Part shown: one piece after another, positions 15,641 to 23,314 of the stretch | Position numbering within the stretch: the first letter of the stretch is position 1 | How the letters are laid out: each line of letters begins with the position of its first letter | Assembly: GCA_002432545.1 (NCBI GenBank) | Contig: DJFR01000151.1 | Coordinates: forward strand, 1 to 28,349 | Direction: 5' to 3' | Length of the DNA stretch: 28,349 nucleotides | Origin: Flammeovirgaceae bacterium UBA5867 | Lineage (GTDB): Bacteria; Bacteroidota; Bacteroidia; Cytophagales; Cyclobacteriaceae | Position numbers and translations under genes: made by a program | Notes under the pieces: generated by a model | What the model saw: the letters and a program-made list of their open reading frames with translations, nothing else | Told to the model about the DNA's origin: nothing | Database searches by the model: none

Positions 15641-18121
15641 ATGGCACAGAACACATATAAGTCAAATACATTTAAGAAGCCTGAGAAGGAGAAGAAGGGG
15701 AAGGCCGCCTCTAAATCAAAATTTGATCTTTCATTTTTAAAAGATCCGCGCTTCAAACTCGCATCCGGATTCTTTTTAATGATTGCCGGTGTGTATTTAT
15801 TCCTCGCACTGTTCTCTTTCCTGTTTACGTGGAAATCAGATTTTGATGTTGTCCATCCGCAGGAAAGTGAATCAATTATTGAATCAGGCAAAGAGATACG
15901 CAACTGGCTCGGCTACTATGGTGCGGTTATCTCCGATTATTTTATCAATCGCTGGTTCGGTATCTCAGCATTCTTTATTCCTCCGTTTCTTTTTATTGTA
16001 GGCTTCAAGATTGTATTCAACAAAGAACTGCTTCGTATTTTTTCGTACTCGGTGTTTTCCATTTTTGCCGGAGCCTGGTTATGCCTGTTGCTCGGGTATA
16101 TGATCTTCATTAACGAAGGTGTAAGCGAGTGGAGTTTCCTCGGGGGCGGCTTTGGACTTCAGCTTGCCGAGTTGAGTGAAAGTATGTTTGGCTGGGGAAC
16201 GTTCCTCATTCTTATACTCTCACTTTTTGTTTTCATTATCTTCTACTTCAACGTAACGGCTATACCGCTTTTCCTTCCGAAAGATCCGAAGCCTATGGGC
16301 AACGATGCTATTCTGGATGATGATGAGGCTGTGGCCGCTGCGACTGCAGCAGAACCTGTATTCACCGAATATACTGATGAAAAGGACAACTGGCCTGAAC
16401 AGAAGAAGGAAGAAAAACTTGCAGAGCCTGTGGTGTTGGTGAAACCACCTGTTGAACCGGTGAAGCCACTGAAGAAAGAATTGAAGCTCGAAGTGGAAGT
16501 AACAGAGCCTGTGAAGGAGGAGAAGCCGGAGCCGGAGTTTACAGTAGAAGAACCACTTGATACGGATGAGCTTGCTGAAAAACTTGTTGCCGAGCAAGGT
16601 GTTTACGACCCGACACTTGATCTGAGTAATTTTAAATTACCTACACTGGAGTTGCTTAACGAATATGATATGGGCAAAGCCGGTGTAAGTCAGGAAGAGC
16701 TCAATCAGAATAAAGACAAGATCGTTGCTACGCTGGTAAACTTCAAGATCGGTATTCAAAGTATAAAAGCTACAATTGGTCCTACCGTTACATTGTATGA
16801 AATTGTACCGGATGCCGGTATAAAAATATCACGTATTAAAAACCTGGAAGATGATATTGCCCTGAGCCTCGCGGCATTGGGTATTCGTATCATTGCACCT
16901 ATACCGGGTAAAGGAACGATAGGTATAGAAGTGCCGAACAAGAACCGTGAGATGGTAAGCATTCGCTCGGTGTTTGCTTCGCAGGCATTTGCTAAATCCG
17001 ACAAAGAACTTCCGGTGGCAATGGGTAAGACTATATCCAACGAAGTGCTGGTAATGGATCTTGCCAAGATGCCTCACTTGCTGGTAGCGGGAGCAACTGG
17101 TCAAGGTAAATCGGTGGGGTTAAATGTGATTCTCGCTTCTCTATTATATAAGCGTCATCCATCGCAGCTTAAGTTTGTGCTGGTCGATCCGAAGAAAGTG
17201 GAGATGTCGCTCTTTAGTAAAATTGAAAGACATTACCTCGCGAAACTTCCCAACAGTGAAGAGGCAATCATTACTGATACAAAGAAAGTGGTGCATACAC
17301 TCAACTCGCTTTGTATAGAAATGGAGAACCGGTATGAAATTCTGAAAGATGCCGGGGCGAGAAACCTGAAAGAATACAACGCGAAATTTATAGCGCGCAA
17401 ACTCAATCCGAAAGAAGGACACCGCTTCCTTCCCTATATAGTTTTGGTGATTGATGAGTTGGCCGACTTGATGATGACTGCGGGCAAAGAAGTTGAAACA
17501 CCAATTGCTCGTCTCGCACAGCTTGCCCGTGCTATAGGTATACATTTGGTGGTTGCTACGCAGCGTCCTTCGGTAAACGTAATTACCGGTGTGATCAAAG
17601 CGAACTTCCCGGCACGTTTGTCGTTCCGCGTTACTTCTAAAGTAGACTCACGCACCATTCTCGATGCAGGTGGTGCCGATCAACTTGTCGGTCAGGGTGA
17701 CATGTTGTTGTCGTCTGGCTCTGATGTTATTCGTATACAATGTCCTTTTGTAGATACACCGGAAATTGAGCGCGTTGTTGAATTTATCGGATCACAACGT
17801 GGTTATGATTCTGCCTATATGCTTCCGGAATATGAAGGTGATGACGAAGGTGGTGTTGCTGATGTGGATCTGTCAGATCGTGATGCACTCTTCGAAGATG
17901 CTGCGCGACTGATTGTTATGCACCAGCAGGGCAGTACATCGCTCATCCAGCGTAAGCTGAAACTTGGATACAACCGTGCGGGGCGTTTGATCGATCAACT
18001 CGAGGCTGCCGGTATTGTTGGCGCATTTGAAGGAAGCAAGGCGCGTGAAGTTTTAATAAAGGACGAGCTTAGTTTGGAACAATTATTGACCGCATTGAAA
18101 GAAAGACACAATCAATTTTAA
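15641..18121 (+). CDS. ftsK: DNA translocase FtsK/SpoIIIE
   Basis: FtsK pumps chromosomal DNA through the closing septum and activates XerCD dimer resolution at dif. The 826-residue product has an N-terminal domain with four predicted membrane segments (within about residues 40-225), an acidic proline/glutamate-rich linker (about 225-310: repeated EPV, KPPVEPVKPL), then alpha/beta motor domains. Walker A is GATGQGKS at residues 484-491 (Lys490) and Walker B is VLVIDELAD with Asp605/Glu606. RLAQLARAIGIHLVVATQRPSVNVITG is the conserved motif that follows. The C-terminal winged-helix gamma domain (about 755-826: FEDAARLIVMHQQGSTSLIQRKLKLGYNRAGRLIDQLEAAGIVG) reads KOPS polarity sequences. The linker is short compared with E. 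coli, as usual outside the gammaproteobacteria. The stop codon is shared with the -7 box of the next gene. Confidence 0.97.
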   Translation: MAQNTYKSNTFKKPEKEKKGKAASKSKFDLSFLKDPRFKLASGFFLMIAGVYLFLALFSFLFTWKSDFDVVHPQESESIIESGKEIRNWLGYYGAVISDYFINRWFGISAFFIPPFLFIVGFKIVFNKELLRIFSYSVFSIFAGAWLCLLLGYMIFINEGVSEWSFLGGGFGLQLAELSESMFGWGTFLILILSLFVFIIFYFNVTAIPLFLPKDPKPMGNDAILDDDEAVAAATAAEPVFTEYTDEKDNWPEQKKEEKLAEPVVLVKPPVEPVKPLKKELKLEVEVTEPVKEEKPEPEFTVEEPLDTDELAEKLVAEQGVYDPTLDLSNFKLPTLELLNEYDMGKAGVSQEELNQNKDKIVATLVNFKIGIQSIKATIGPTVTLYEIVPDAGIKISRIKNLEDDIALSLAALGIRIIAPIPGKGTIGIEVPNKNREMVSIRSVFASQAFAKSDKELPVAMGKTISNEVLVMDLAKMPHLLVAGATGQGKSVGLNVILASLLYKRHPSQLKFVLVDPKKVEMSLFSKIERHYLAKLPNSEEAIITDTKKVVHTLNSLCIEMENRYEILKDAGARNLKEYNAKFIARKLNPKEGHRFLPYIVLVIDELADLMMTAGKEVETPIARLAQLARAIGIHLVVATQRPSVNVITGVIKANFPARLSFRVTSKVDSRTILDAGGADQLVGQGDMLLSSGSDVIRIQCPFVDTPEIERVVEFIGSQRGYDSAYMLPEYEGDDEGGVADVDLSDRDALFEDAARLIVMHQQGSTSLIQRKLKLGYNRAGRLIDQLEAAGIVGAFEGSKAREVLIKDELSLEQLLTALKERHNQF

Positions 18122-18126
18122 CTTTG
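18095..18126 (+). promoter_or_regulatory. Promoter of the LolA-like gene, overlapping the ftsK stop
   Basis: TTG at 18095-18097 is followed after 21 bases by TAACTTTG (18119-18126), a good match to the Bacteroidota -33/-7 architecture. The first three bases of the -7 box are the TAA stop codon of ftsK. The start codon is at 18151, giving a leader of roughly 20 bases. Confidence 0.65.
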
Positions 18127-18150
18127 CGGACATTTTTAAGTTATTAAGGA

Positions 18151-18792
18151 ATGAAAAACTCGATTTTAGCCCTCTGCGCGATGATTTTAGTGATCACAGC
18201 ATCTGCGCAATACGATCCAAAGGCACTTCAGTCACTGGATGCCATGAGCAAAAAGTACAAGTCAATCCCTGCATTTGAAGCAAACATATCGTACGTGCTG
18301 ACCAATGATGTTGAAAAAGTGAATGAGGAATTCAAAGGAAAGATCACAGTAAAAGGCGACAAATTCCGGTTGGCACTTCCGGAGCAGGAGGTAATAAACA
18401 ACGGTTCAACGGTATGGACATATTTACCCGAAGCAAAAGAAGTAAACATCGATAATTACGATCCGAACTCCGAAGATGTTAATCCGTCCAAGATCTACGA
18501 CATCTATAAAAAAGGATTCAAGTATTTATACCTGCAGGATAAAACGGAAGGTGGCGTACTGTGTGAAGAAATAGACCTGGTGCCTGAGAAGAAAGACGCA
18601 CAGTTCTTCAAGATCAAAATGTTTATCAGCAAGAAAGACAAAGCTATTCAGAGCTGGGTGATGTTTGATAAGGGTGGTAATCGTTATAAATATACCATCA
18701 GCAAATTTAATCCGAACGTAAAAGTAGACGATAGCTTTTTTGCATTCGACCTGAAGAAATATCCGGGTGTTGAAGTTGTAGACCTGCGATAA
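18151..18792 (+). CDS. LolA-like outer membrane lipoprotein carrier
   Basis: The 213-residue product begins with a signal peptide (MKNSILALCAMILVITASAQ) and is predicted periplasmic. The mature domain has the LolA/LolB-like open beta-barrel pattern: ALQSLDAMSKKYKSIPAFEANISY, then FKGKITVKGDKFRLALPEQEVINNGSTVWTYLPEAKEVNIDNYD, and a C-terminal KFNPNVKVDDSFFAFDLKKYPGVEVVDLR. The motif G.K.R......G..W.Y.P....V. followed by DxxFxF is the LolA family signature. LolA carries lipoproteins from LolCDE to the outer membrane; many Bacteroidota have several LolA-like paralogues whose individual roles are unclear. The gene directly follows ftsK in the same order seen in many bacteria (ftsK-lolA). It has its own promoter and a strong terminator. 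Confidence 0.9.
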   Translation: MKNSILALCAMILVITASAQYDPKALQSLDAMSKKYKSIPAFEANISYVLTNDVEKVNEEFKGKITVKGDKFRLALPEQEVINNGSTVWTYLPEAKEVNIDNYDPNSEDVNPSKIYDIYKKGFKYLYLQDKTEGGVLCEEIDLVPEKKDAQFFKIKMFISKKDKAIQSWVMFDKGGNRYKYTISKFNPNVKVDDSFFAFDLKKYPGVEVVDLR

Positions 18793-18816
18793 TGATCAGG
18801 TACAAAAAATGAAATT

Positions 18817-18855
18817 AAAAGAGAAGCAGCCTCACAAGGGTTGCTTCTTTTGTTT
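18817..18855 (+). terminator. Intrinsic terminator after the LolA-like gene
   Basis: AGAAGCAGCC (18822-18831) pairs with GGTTGCTTCT (18839-18848; one G-U pair) around a 7-base loop; the stem can extend with flanking A-T pairs. A T-rich tail (TTTGTTT) follows. It starts about 25-30 bases after the stop codon at 18792. Confidence 0.85.
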
Positions 18856-18866
18856 GCAGGCTTTTT

Positions 18867-18874
18867 TACATTTG
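18867..18874 (+). promoter_or_regulatory. Putative -7 box TACATTTG of pyrF
   Basis: TACATTTG is an exact TAnnTTTG match, 37 bases before the pyrF ATG. A TTG at 18841-18843, inside the preceding terminator, is 23 bases upstream, close to the expected -33 spacing. Confidence 0.55.
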
Positions 18875-18911
18875 CCTCTGCTTTAAAAGACCACGCTTAA
18901 CAAAAAGCTCC

Positions 18912-19730
18912 ATGAATCGATCACAGCTCTTTGAACAAATCAAAAAGAAGAAATCATACCTCTGTGTAGGACTCGATACCGACTTGCAGAAGATTCCGAA
19001 GCACTTGTTGTCATCGGCTGATCCTGTTTTCGAGTTCAACAAACAGATCATTGATGCGACTCATGAGTATACCGTTGCCTATAAACCCAACATAGCTTTC
19101 TATGAAGCGCTCGGACCGAAGGGCTGGGAGAGTTTGCAGCGGACTTTGGAATATATACCCAAAGACATCTTCACTATAGCAGATGCCAAACGAGGAGATA
19201 TAGGAAACACATCTTCGCTTTATGCGCGTGCTTTTTTTGAGCAGATGAATTTCGATTCCATCACTGTGGCTCCCTATATGGGCGAAGATTCAGTGAAGCC
19301 GTTTCTTGAATTTAAAAACAAGTGGGTAATTCTGCTGGCGCATACATCCAATCCGGGTGCAAGTGATTTTCAGTTACTCGAATCGAATGGCCGAAAGCTA
19401 TACGAAGAAGTGATCCGCAAATCACAGGAATGGTCTACACCCGATCAACTCATGTATGTAGTAGGCGCTACGCAAGCTGACAAAATGCAAAGTATACGTG
19501 CACTCGCACCCGATCATTTCTTTCTCGTGCCCGGTATAGGAGCACAGGGAGGCGACCTCGAAATGGTATCCAGGTTCGGCATGAACAAGCAATGCGGCTT
19601 GCTGGTAAATTCAGCACGTGCCATCATCTATGCCTCCGCTGAAAAAGACTTCAACAAGCGAGCAAGCGAAGAAGCGAAGAAAGTACAACAGAGTATGGAA
19701 AAACAGCTGCTAGCTTCTAGCTTTTTTTAA
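18912..19730 (+). CDS. pyrF: Orotidine 5'-phosphate decarboxylase, type 2
   Basis: PyrF decarboxylates OMP to UMP, the last step of de novo pyrimidine synthesis. The 272-residue product is of the longer type 2 class (MJ/Mycobacterium-like PyrF). Family motifs are present: SYLCVGLDTDLQKIP near the start, YKPNIAFYEALG, the catalytic Asp-Lys-Asp array in DAKRGDIGNTSS (Asp91, Lys93, Asp96), VAPYMGEDSVKPF, LLAHTSNPGA, VVGATQ and VPGIGAQGGD with VNSARAI. The last eight residues, QLLASSFF, are encoded by sequence that belongs to the 7-base word cluster beginning at 19707, so the natural C-terminus appears to have been replaced or extended by that repeat. The gene has its own promoter and is not clustered with other pyr genes. 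Confidence 0.96.
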   Translation: MNRSQLFEQIKKKKSYLCVGLDTDLQKIPKHLLSSADPVFEFNKQIIDATHEYTVAYKPNIAFYEALGPKGWESLQRTLEYIPKDIFTIADAKRGDIGNTSSLYARAFFEQMNFDSITVAPYMGEDSVKPFLEFKNKWVILLAHTSNPGASDFQLLESNGRKLYEEVIRKSQEWSTPDQLMYVVGATQADKMQSIRALAPDHFFLVPGIGAQGGDLEMVSRFGMNKQCGLLVNSARAIIYASAEKDFNKRASEEAKKVQQSMEKQLLASSFF

Positions 19731-19759
19731 GCTGCTGGCCTCTGGCTACCAGCTGCTAG
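19707..19759. repeat. Heptamer-word repeat cluster (CTNCTRG-like), left arm
   Basis: Head-to-tail 7-base words: CTGCTAG (19707), CTTCTAG (19714), an 11-base CTTTTTTTAAG (19721), then without gaps CTGCTGG (19732), CCTCTGG (19739), CTACCAG (19746) and CTGCTAG (19753). CAGCTGCTAG occurs twice, 46 bases apart. The cluster begins inside the pyrF coding region and includes its stop codon. Confidence 0.8.
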
Positions 19760-19882
19760 TAGTTTGTGTTTAGTTTAACGTTTTTCCTCTTGTATACTAA
19801 TTATTACTATAGTATAGCTGGACAAAATTTAACTTATTCGAATCGTTGTTTCTTAAAGTGACTCGATACCTCGGCCATCAGT

Positions 19883-19948
19883 CTAGAAGCCAGAGGCTTG
19901 AGGCCAGTAACTATTTCTCGCAACTGGCAACTAGTAACTCGCGGCTAT
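19883..19948. repeat. Heptamer-word repeat cluster, right arm in inverted orientation
   Basis: 7-base words CTAGAAG (19883), CCAGAGG (19890), CTTGAGG (19897), CCAGTAA (19904), CTATTTC (19911), then CAACTGG (19921), CAACTAG (19928), TAACTCG (19935). The first part is the reverse complement of the left arm: 19883-19897 matches the complement of 19738-19752 at 13 of 15 positions. Between the arms lies about 120 bases of TATA-containing A+T-rich DNA. The DUF2851 start is 74 bases downstream. Confidence 0.75.
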
Positions 19949-20022
19949 TTCCCAATTGGGTGATTGACAACAGACATGCAAAGTCGTAACTCGGCATCTG
20001 TTAGCTAAACTATATATACCCG

Positions 20023-21312
20023 ATGTCTGAATCTTTTATTCACTACCTGTGGCAGTATCAATATTTTAATAAGCATGATTTAGTAACGAGCGATGGCGAA
20101 CCGGTAAGTATATTTCATCCCGGTTATCGGAATAGTCATGCCGGTCCTGATTTTCTGGATGTACGCTTACGCATTGGCGATATGGAGTGGAGTGGAAGTG
20201 TCGAGATACATATCGATGCTTCGGGATGGGTTCACCATCGTCATGATCACGATGCTGCGTATGATAATGTAGTGTTGCATGTAGTATGGAATAATGATAA
20301 GGCCGTAACACGTGCCGATGGTTCTATATTGCCTACACTTGAACTCAAGAATCGCGTTGAGCATGATCTGCTGCTTCGCTATAAAAAACTGGTGGGGAAT
20401 CCGGAAGAGATTCCGTGCACACCATCGTTTCGTAATGTTACCCGACTGACAATCTTCTCTACACTTGATCGTGCGTTGATGGAGCGCCTGGAACGCAAAG
20501 CAAAAAATGTATTTGATCTCCTGAAGCGTAACCAGAATAATTGGGAAGAAACTTGTTATCAACTACTCGCCCGGAACTTTGGTTTCAAAGTAAATGCAGA
20601 TCCGTTTCTGCAGCTGGCTCAGTCGTTACCCTATAAACTTTTACTCAAGCACCTGGACAAACCTGCTTGCGTGGAGGCACTTGTGTTTGGGCAATCCGGA
20701 TTTTTAGAAGAGAGTGATGCAAGCGATGAGTATATCCGTGTGCTGCGAAGAGAACATGCTGCGTTAAGTCACAAGTATTCATTGCAGACACGGCAGCTAA
20801 ATCGTGCACAGTGGAAATTTCTTCGGCTTCGTCCGGCTAACTTTCCAACTATACGTCTGGCGCAGTTCGCGAGTCTTTTGCAGAAGCAGAAAAATATAGT
20901 GAGTAAATTGCTTGAGGCTACATCATACGAAGAACTGCGGGCAATTTTTTCGGTGCGTCAATCCGATTACTGGCAGAATCATTACCAGGCAGGAAAAATT
21001 TCGCGCGATGAAATTGCCATGCTCGGAGATATGAGCATCGATAATATTATTGTAAACACAGTGGTACCGCTATTGGCAGTGTATGGAAAGTTGAAAGACG
21101 ATGGCTCATACCTGGAGCGTGCCGTAGCGATCGTGCAGCAAGTTCCTGCTGAATGGAACATCATTACCAGGCGGTGGACCACCACAGGTATAAAGCCTGC
21201 ATCTGCATTTGACTCACAGGCGTTAATTGAACTCTATACCAATTTTTGTTCTAAGCATAGATGTTTAGATTGCAACATCGGAGCATCTTTGCTTAAACCG
21301 GTTTGTAAATGA
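20023..21312 (+). CDS. DUF2851 family protein
   Basis: The 429-residue soluble protein matches DUF2851 in its conserved N-terminal half: ESFIHYLWQYQYFNKHDL, SIFHPGYRNSHAGPDFLDVRLRIGDMEWSGSVEIHIDASGWVHHRHDHDAAYDNVVLHVVWNND and LPTLELKNRV. The histidines and acidic residues in GSVEIHxxxSDW-like and HxHDxDxxYDNVxLHVV motifs resemble a metal-dependent nuclease fold (PD-(D/E)xK-like GxVEIH pattern), which is an inference. The C-terminus has clustered cysteines (FCSKHRCLDCNIG), as in other members. It is widespread in Bacteroidota, but the function is unknown. It overlaps the next gene by 4 bases (ATGA), implying translational coupling. Confidence 0.88.
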   Translation: MSESFIHYLWQYQYFNKHDLVTSDGEPVSIFHPGYRNSHAGPDFLDVRLRIGDMEWSGSVEIHIDASGWVHHRHDHDAAYDNVVLHVVWNNDKAVTRADGSILPTLELKNRVEHDLLLRYKKLVGNPEEIPCTPSFRNVTRLTIFSTLDRALMERLERKAKNVFDLLKRNQNNWEETCYQLLARNFGFKVNADPFLQLAQSLPYKLLLKHLDKPACVEALVFGQSGFLEESDASDEYIRVLRREHAALSHKYSLQTRQLNRAQWKFLRLRPANFPTIRLAQFASLLQKQKNIVSKLLEATSYEELRAIFSVRQSDYWQNHYQAGKISRDEIAMLGDMSIDNIIVNTVVPLLAVYGKLKDDGSYLERAVAIVQQVPAEWNIITRRWTTTGIKPASAFDSQALIELYTNFCSKHRCLDCNIGASLLKPVCK

Positions 21313-22577
21313 CGATCATCGCTGTTGCCAATGGTATAGTATTACTCTCCATCGCGTACCTGTTTTGGAAACGTGAAGATGCGCTCTTAAAAAAAATATA
21401 CTGGCCTGCATTAGCCTTCAAACTTCTGTGTGGTATAGGGCTCGGCTTGCTATACCGATACTATTATACTGTAGGCGATACATTCGGTTATTATGATGAT
21501 GGTGTAAGACTCGCCAAACTGGCGCACGCTGACTTTACTTTATATACCAAGTTTTTGTGGGGCGGAAGTAAGAAGTATGCTATATGGCATGAACTCGGAT
21601 TTCAGCGGCCTCGCGCTATGTTTATGAGTAAAATAGCGAGCGTACTGTGCTTGCTTACAGGAAGTAGTTATTGGATGGTATCGCTATATCTGTCGTTCGT
21701 GTCGTTTGTAGCAAGCTGGTACCTGGTAAAACAAATCATCCGGATCAATGCTTCACTAACATTGCCGGCTATAGCCGGTTTTCTGTTTTTGCCATCGGCT
21801 GTGTTCTGGTCATCCGGACTGATCAAGGAAAGTGTTGCCATGGCTGCGCTATATTTTATTACCGCTATATTTTTAAAGATTTGGCTTCGTGATAAAACAG
21901 CTATATATCATTGGACACTGGTTTTGCTAGCATTATGGATTTTATGGAATCTGAAATACTACTACCTCGCAGTGTTGCTGCCCGTGCTCACCACCGCGCT
22001 GGTTATGAAATACCTGGTGATGCCACGGTTAAAATATAGGCAGTGGTATATAGTGTTACCCGTATGGGGGATCGTTTTTACCCTGCCGTTGTGGGTGGCT
22101 AGTAAAGTGCATCCCAATTTTTACCCGGAACGTTTCCTAAACGTGATTGTAGATAATTATCGGCAGTTTACGCTTGTTTCATCTCCCGGAGATTTTATTG
22201 AGTATCCAACACTCAAACCTGAAGTTGAAAGTATACTTTCCTATTCCCCCAAAGCATTGCTCTCTGGTTTGTTCAGGCCGTTTGTGTGGGAGGTGCATAC
22301 CGGTTTTCAACTGCTGGTAGCCATGGAGAACCTCGTATTGATGCTGCTGTTTATAGCCTCGCTCGCGAAGGTGAAAAATTCTTTACACTCCGGGCAGCGG
22401 CTGCTGCTGCTCTCCGTGGCAGTGTATAGTATATTGCTTTGTATATTCCTGGCCCTGTCAACACCCAACTACGGAACGTTGTCGCGGTACAAAACAGGGT
22501 TTGTATCGTTCTTCTTTTTATTGATCACTTGCGATAATCCACTCGTAAATCGCCTGAAACGTTTTATGCAAAGTTGA
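21309..22577 (+). CDS. Polytopic membrane protein, possibly GT-C-like
   Basis: The 422-residue product has about ten hydrophobic segments spread over its length, beginning at residue 4. The first large loop contains GDTFGYYDDG, and later loops contain HPNFYPERF and YPTLKPEVES. An acidic motif in the first extracytoplasmic loop together with many membrane helices is typical of GT-C glycosyltransferases and related O-antigen/polysaccharide proteins, but no diagnostic motif is certain, so the function is left open. It is translationally coupled to DUF2851 by an ATGA overlap. A PglD-like gene follows 57 bases later with its own promoter, hinting at an envelope-glycan context. Confidence 0.8.
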   Translation: MTIIAVANGIVLLSIAYLFWKREDALLKKIYWPALAFKLLCGIGLGLLYRYYYTVGDTFGYYDDGVRLAKLAHADFTLYTKFLWGGSKKYAIWHELGFQRPRAMFMSKIASVLCLLTGSSYWMVSLYLSFVSFVASWYLVKQIIRINASLTLPAIAGFLFLPSAVFWSSGLIKESVAMAALYFITAIFLKIWLRDKTAIYHWTLVLLALWILWNLKYYYLAVLLPVLTTALVMKYLVMPRLKYRQWYIVLPVWGIVFTLPLWVASKVHPNFYPERFLNVIVDNYRQFTLVSSPGDFIEYPTLKPEVESILSYSPKALLSGLFRPFVWEVHTGFQLLVAMENLVLMLLFIASLAKVKNSLHSGQRLLLLSVAVYSILLCIFLALSTPNYGTLSRYKTGFVSFFFLLITCDNPLVNRLKRFMQS

Positions 22578-22583
22578 TATTTG

Positions 22584-22615
22584 TTTGTTCGGTAGATACC
22601 TGAAATTTATTTTTG
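22584..22615 (+). promoter_or_regulatory. Promoter of the PglD-like gene
   Basis: TTTG (22584-22587), 20 bases of spacer, then TATTTTTG (22608-22615). Both elements and the spacing match the Bacteroidota consensus; this is the best-formed promoter in the window. The ATG is at 22635. Confidence 0.7.
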
Positions 22616-22634
22616 CTACACTTTAAAAGTGTCT

Positions 22635-23273
22635 ATGGAGAATCCAGTAATCATTTTCGGAGCGAACCATCTGGGGCGTGCAGCGAAAGAAGTATTTGAA
22701 GCAAATGGTAATGTGGTGTATTGTTTCCTTGATGATGATAAGAAACTGCACAACACGGAAATTGATAACATCAGTGTATTGGGAAGCACAGACGATGACG
22801 GCTTTCTGAAACTCATTGGTAAAAAATGTGAAGCCTTCGTAGCAGAAGACGATAACAAGGTGCGTAAGAGTCTTGTTAAGATGCTCCAGGAAGTACGCCA
22901 TGTGCAACCTGTAAACGGTATACATCCTTCATCGATCATTGCCTCTTCTTCCGACATGGGCCATGGAAATTTTATCGACCAGGGAGTAAAGATCGGAGCC
23001 GGGGCGAGTGTGGGCAATCATTGCCTGTTGCATGCCGGTTCTATAATCGGAGCTGAAGCCAAGTTGGGCGACCTCGTGCAGATTGGTGCGGGTAGTATAA
23101 TTGGTGCCGGTGTTGAACTGGAAGATGAAGCATTCATTGGGTCCGGGGTAACTATTGTAGCCGGTATAACAATTGGTAAAGGTGCACGTGTAGGAGCGGG
23201 CTCTGTAGTGATTGCTCCTGTAAAGGCTGGAGAAACTGTATTTGGTAATCCGGCCCAGAAAGTAAATAGCTAA
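22635..23273 (+). CDS. PglD/NeuD-like left-handed beta-helix acetyltransferase family protein
   Basis: The 212-residue product has a Rossmann-like N-terminal domain (VIIFGANHLGRAAKEVFEANG, VVYCFLDDDK; residues 1-85) and a hexapeptide-repeat left-handed beta-helix (about 95-212: IGAGASVGNHCLLHAGSIIGAEAKLGDLVQIGAGSIIGAGV, ending VGAGSVVIAPVKAGETVFGNPAQ). This is the layout of PglD/NeuD sugar N- or O-acetyltransferases that modify UDP-sugars or sialic acid. In those enzymes the catalytic histidine lies in a VEHDCxIGD-type turn; here the aligned turn reads IIGAEAKLGD, without histidine (residues 137-146). It may therefore use another residue, or be a non-catalytic relative. A GTG six bases upstream is in frame; ATG 22635 gives the family start. 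Confidence 0.85.
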   Translation: MENPVIIFGANHLGRAAKEVFEANGNVVYCFLDDDKKLHNTEIDNISVLGSTDDDGFLKLIGKKCEAFVAEDDNKVRKSLVKMLQEVRHVQPVNGIHPSSIIASSSDMGHGNFIDQGVKIGAGASVGNHCLLHAGSIIGAEAKLGDLVQIGAGSIIGAGVELEDEAFIGSGVTIVAGITIGKGARVGAGSVVIAPVKAGETVFGNPAQKVNS

Positions 23274-23314
23274 GCGGTATAATAACTTTTAACAACAGGT
23301 GAAGTCACCGGCAT

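Noticed and set aside
16220..16597. Minus-strand frame of 125 codons inside ftsK
   Set aside because: It is the complement of the repetitive E/K/P linker of FtsK, giving a leucine/phenylalanine/histidine-rich translation; no start context.
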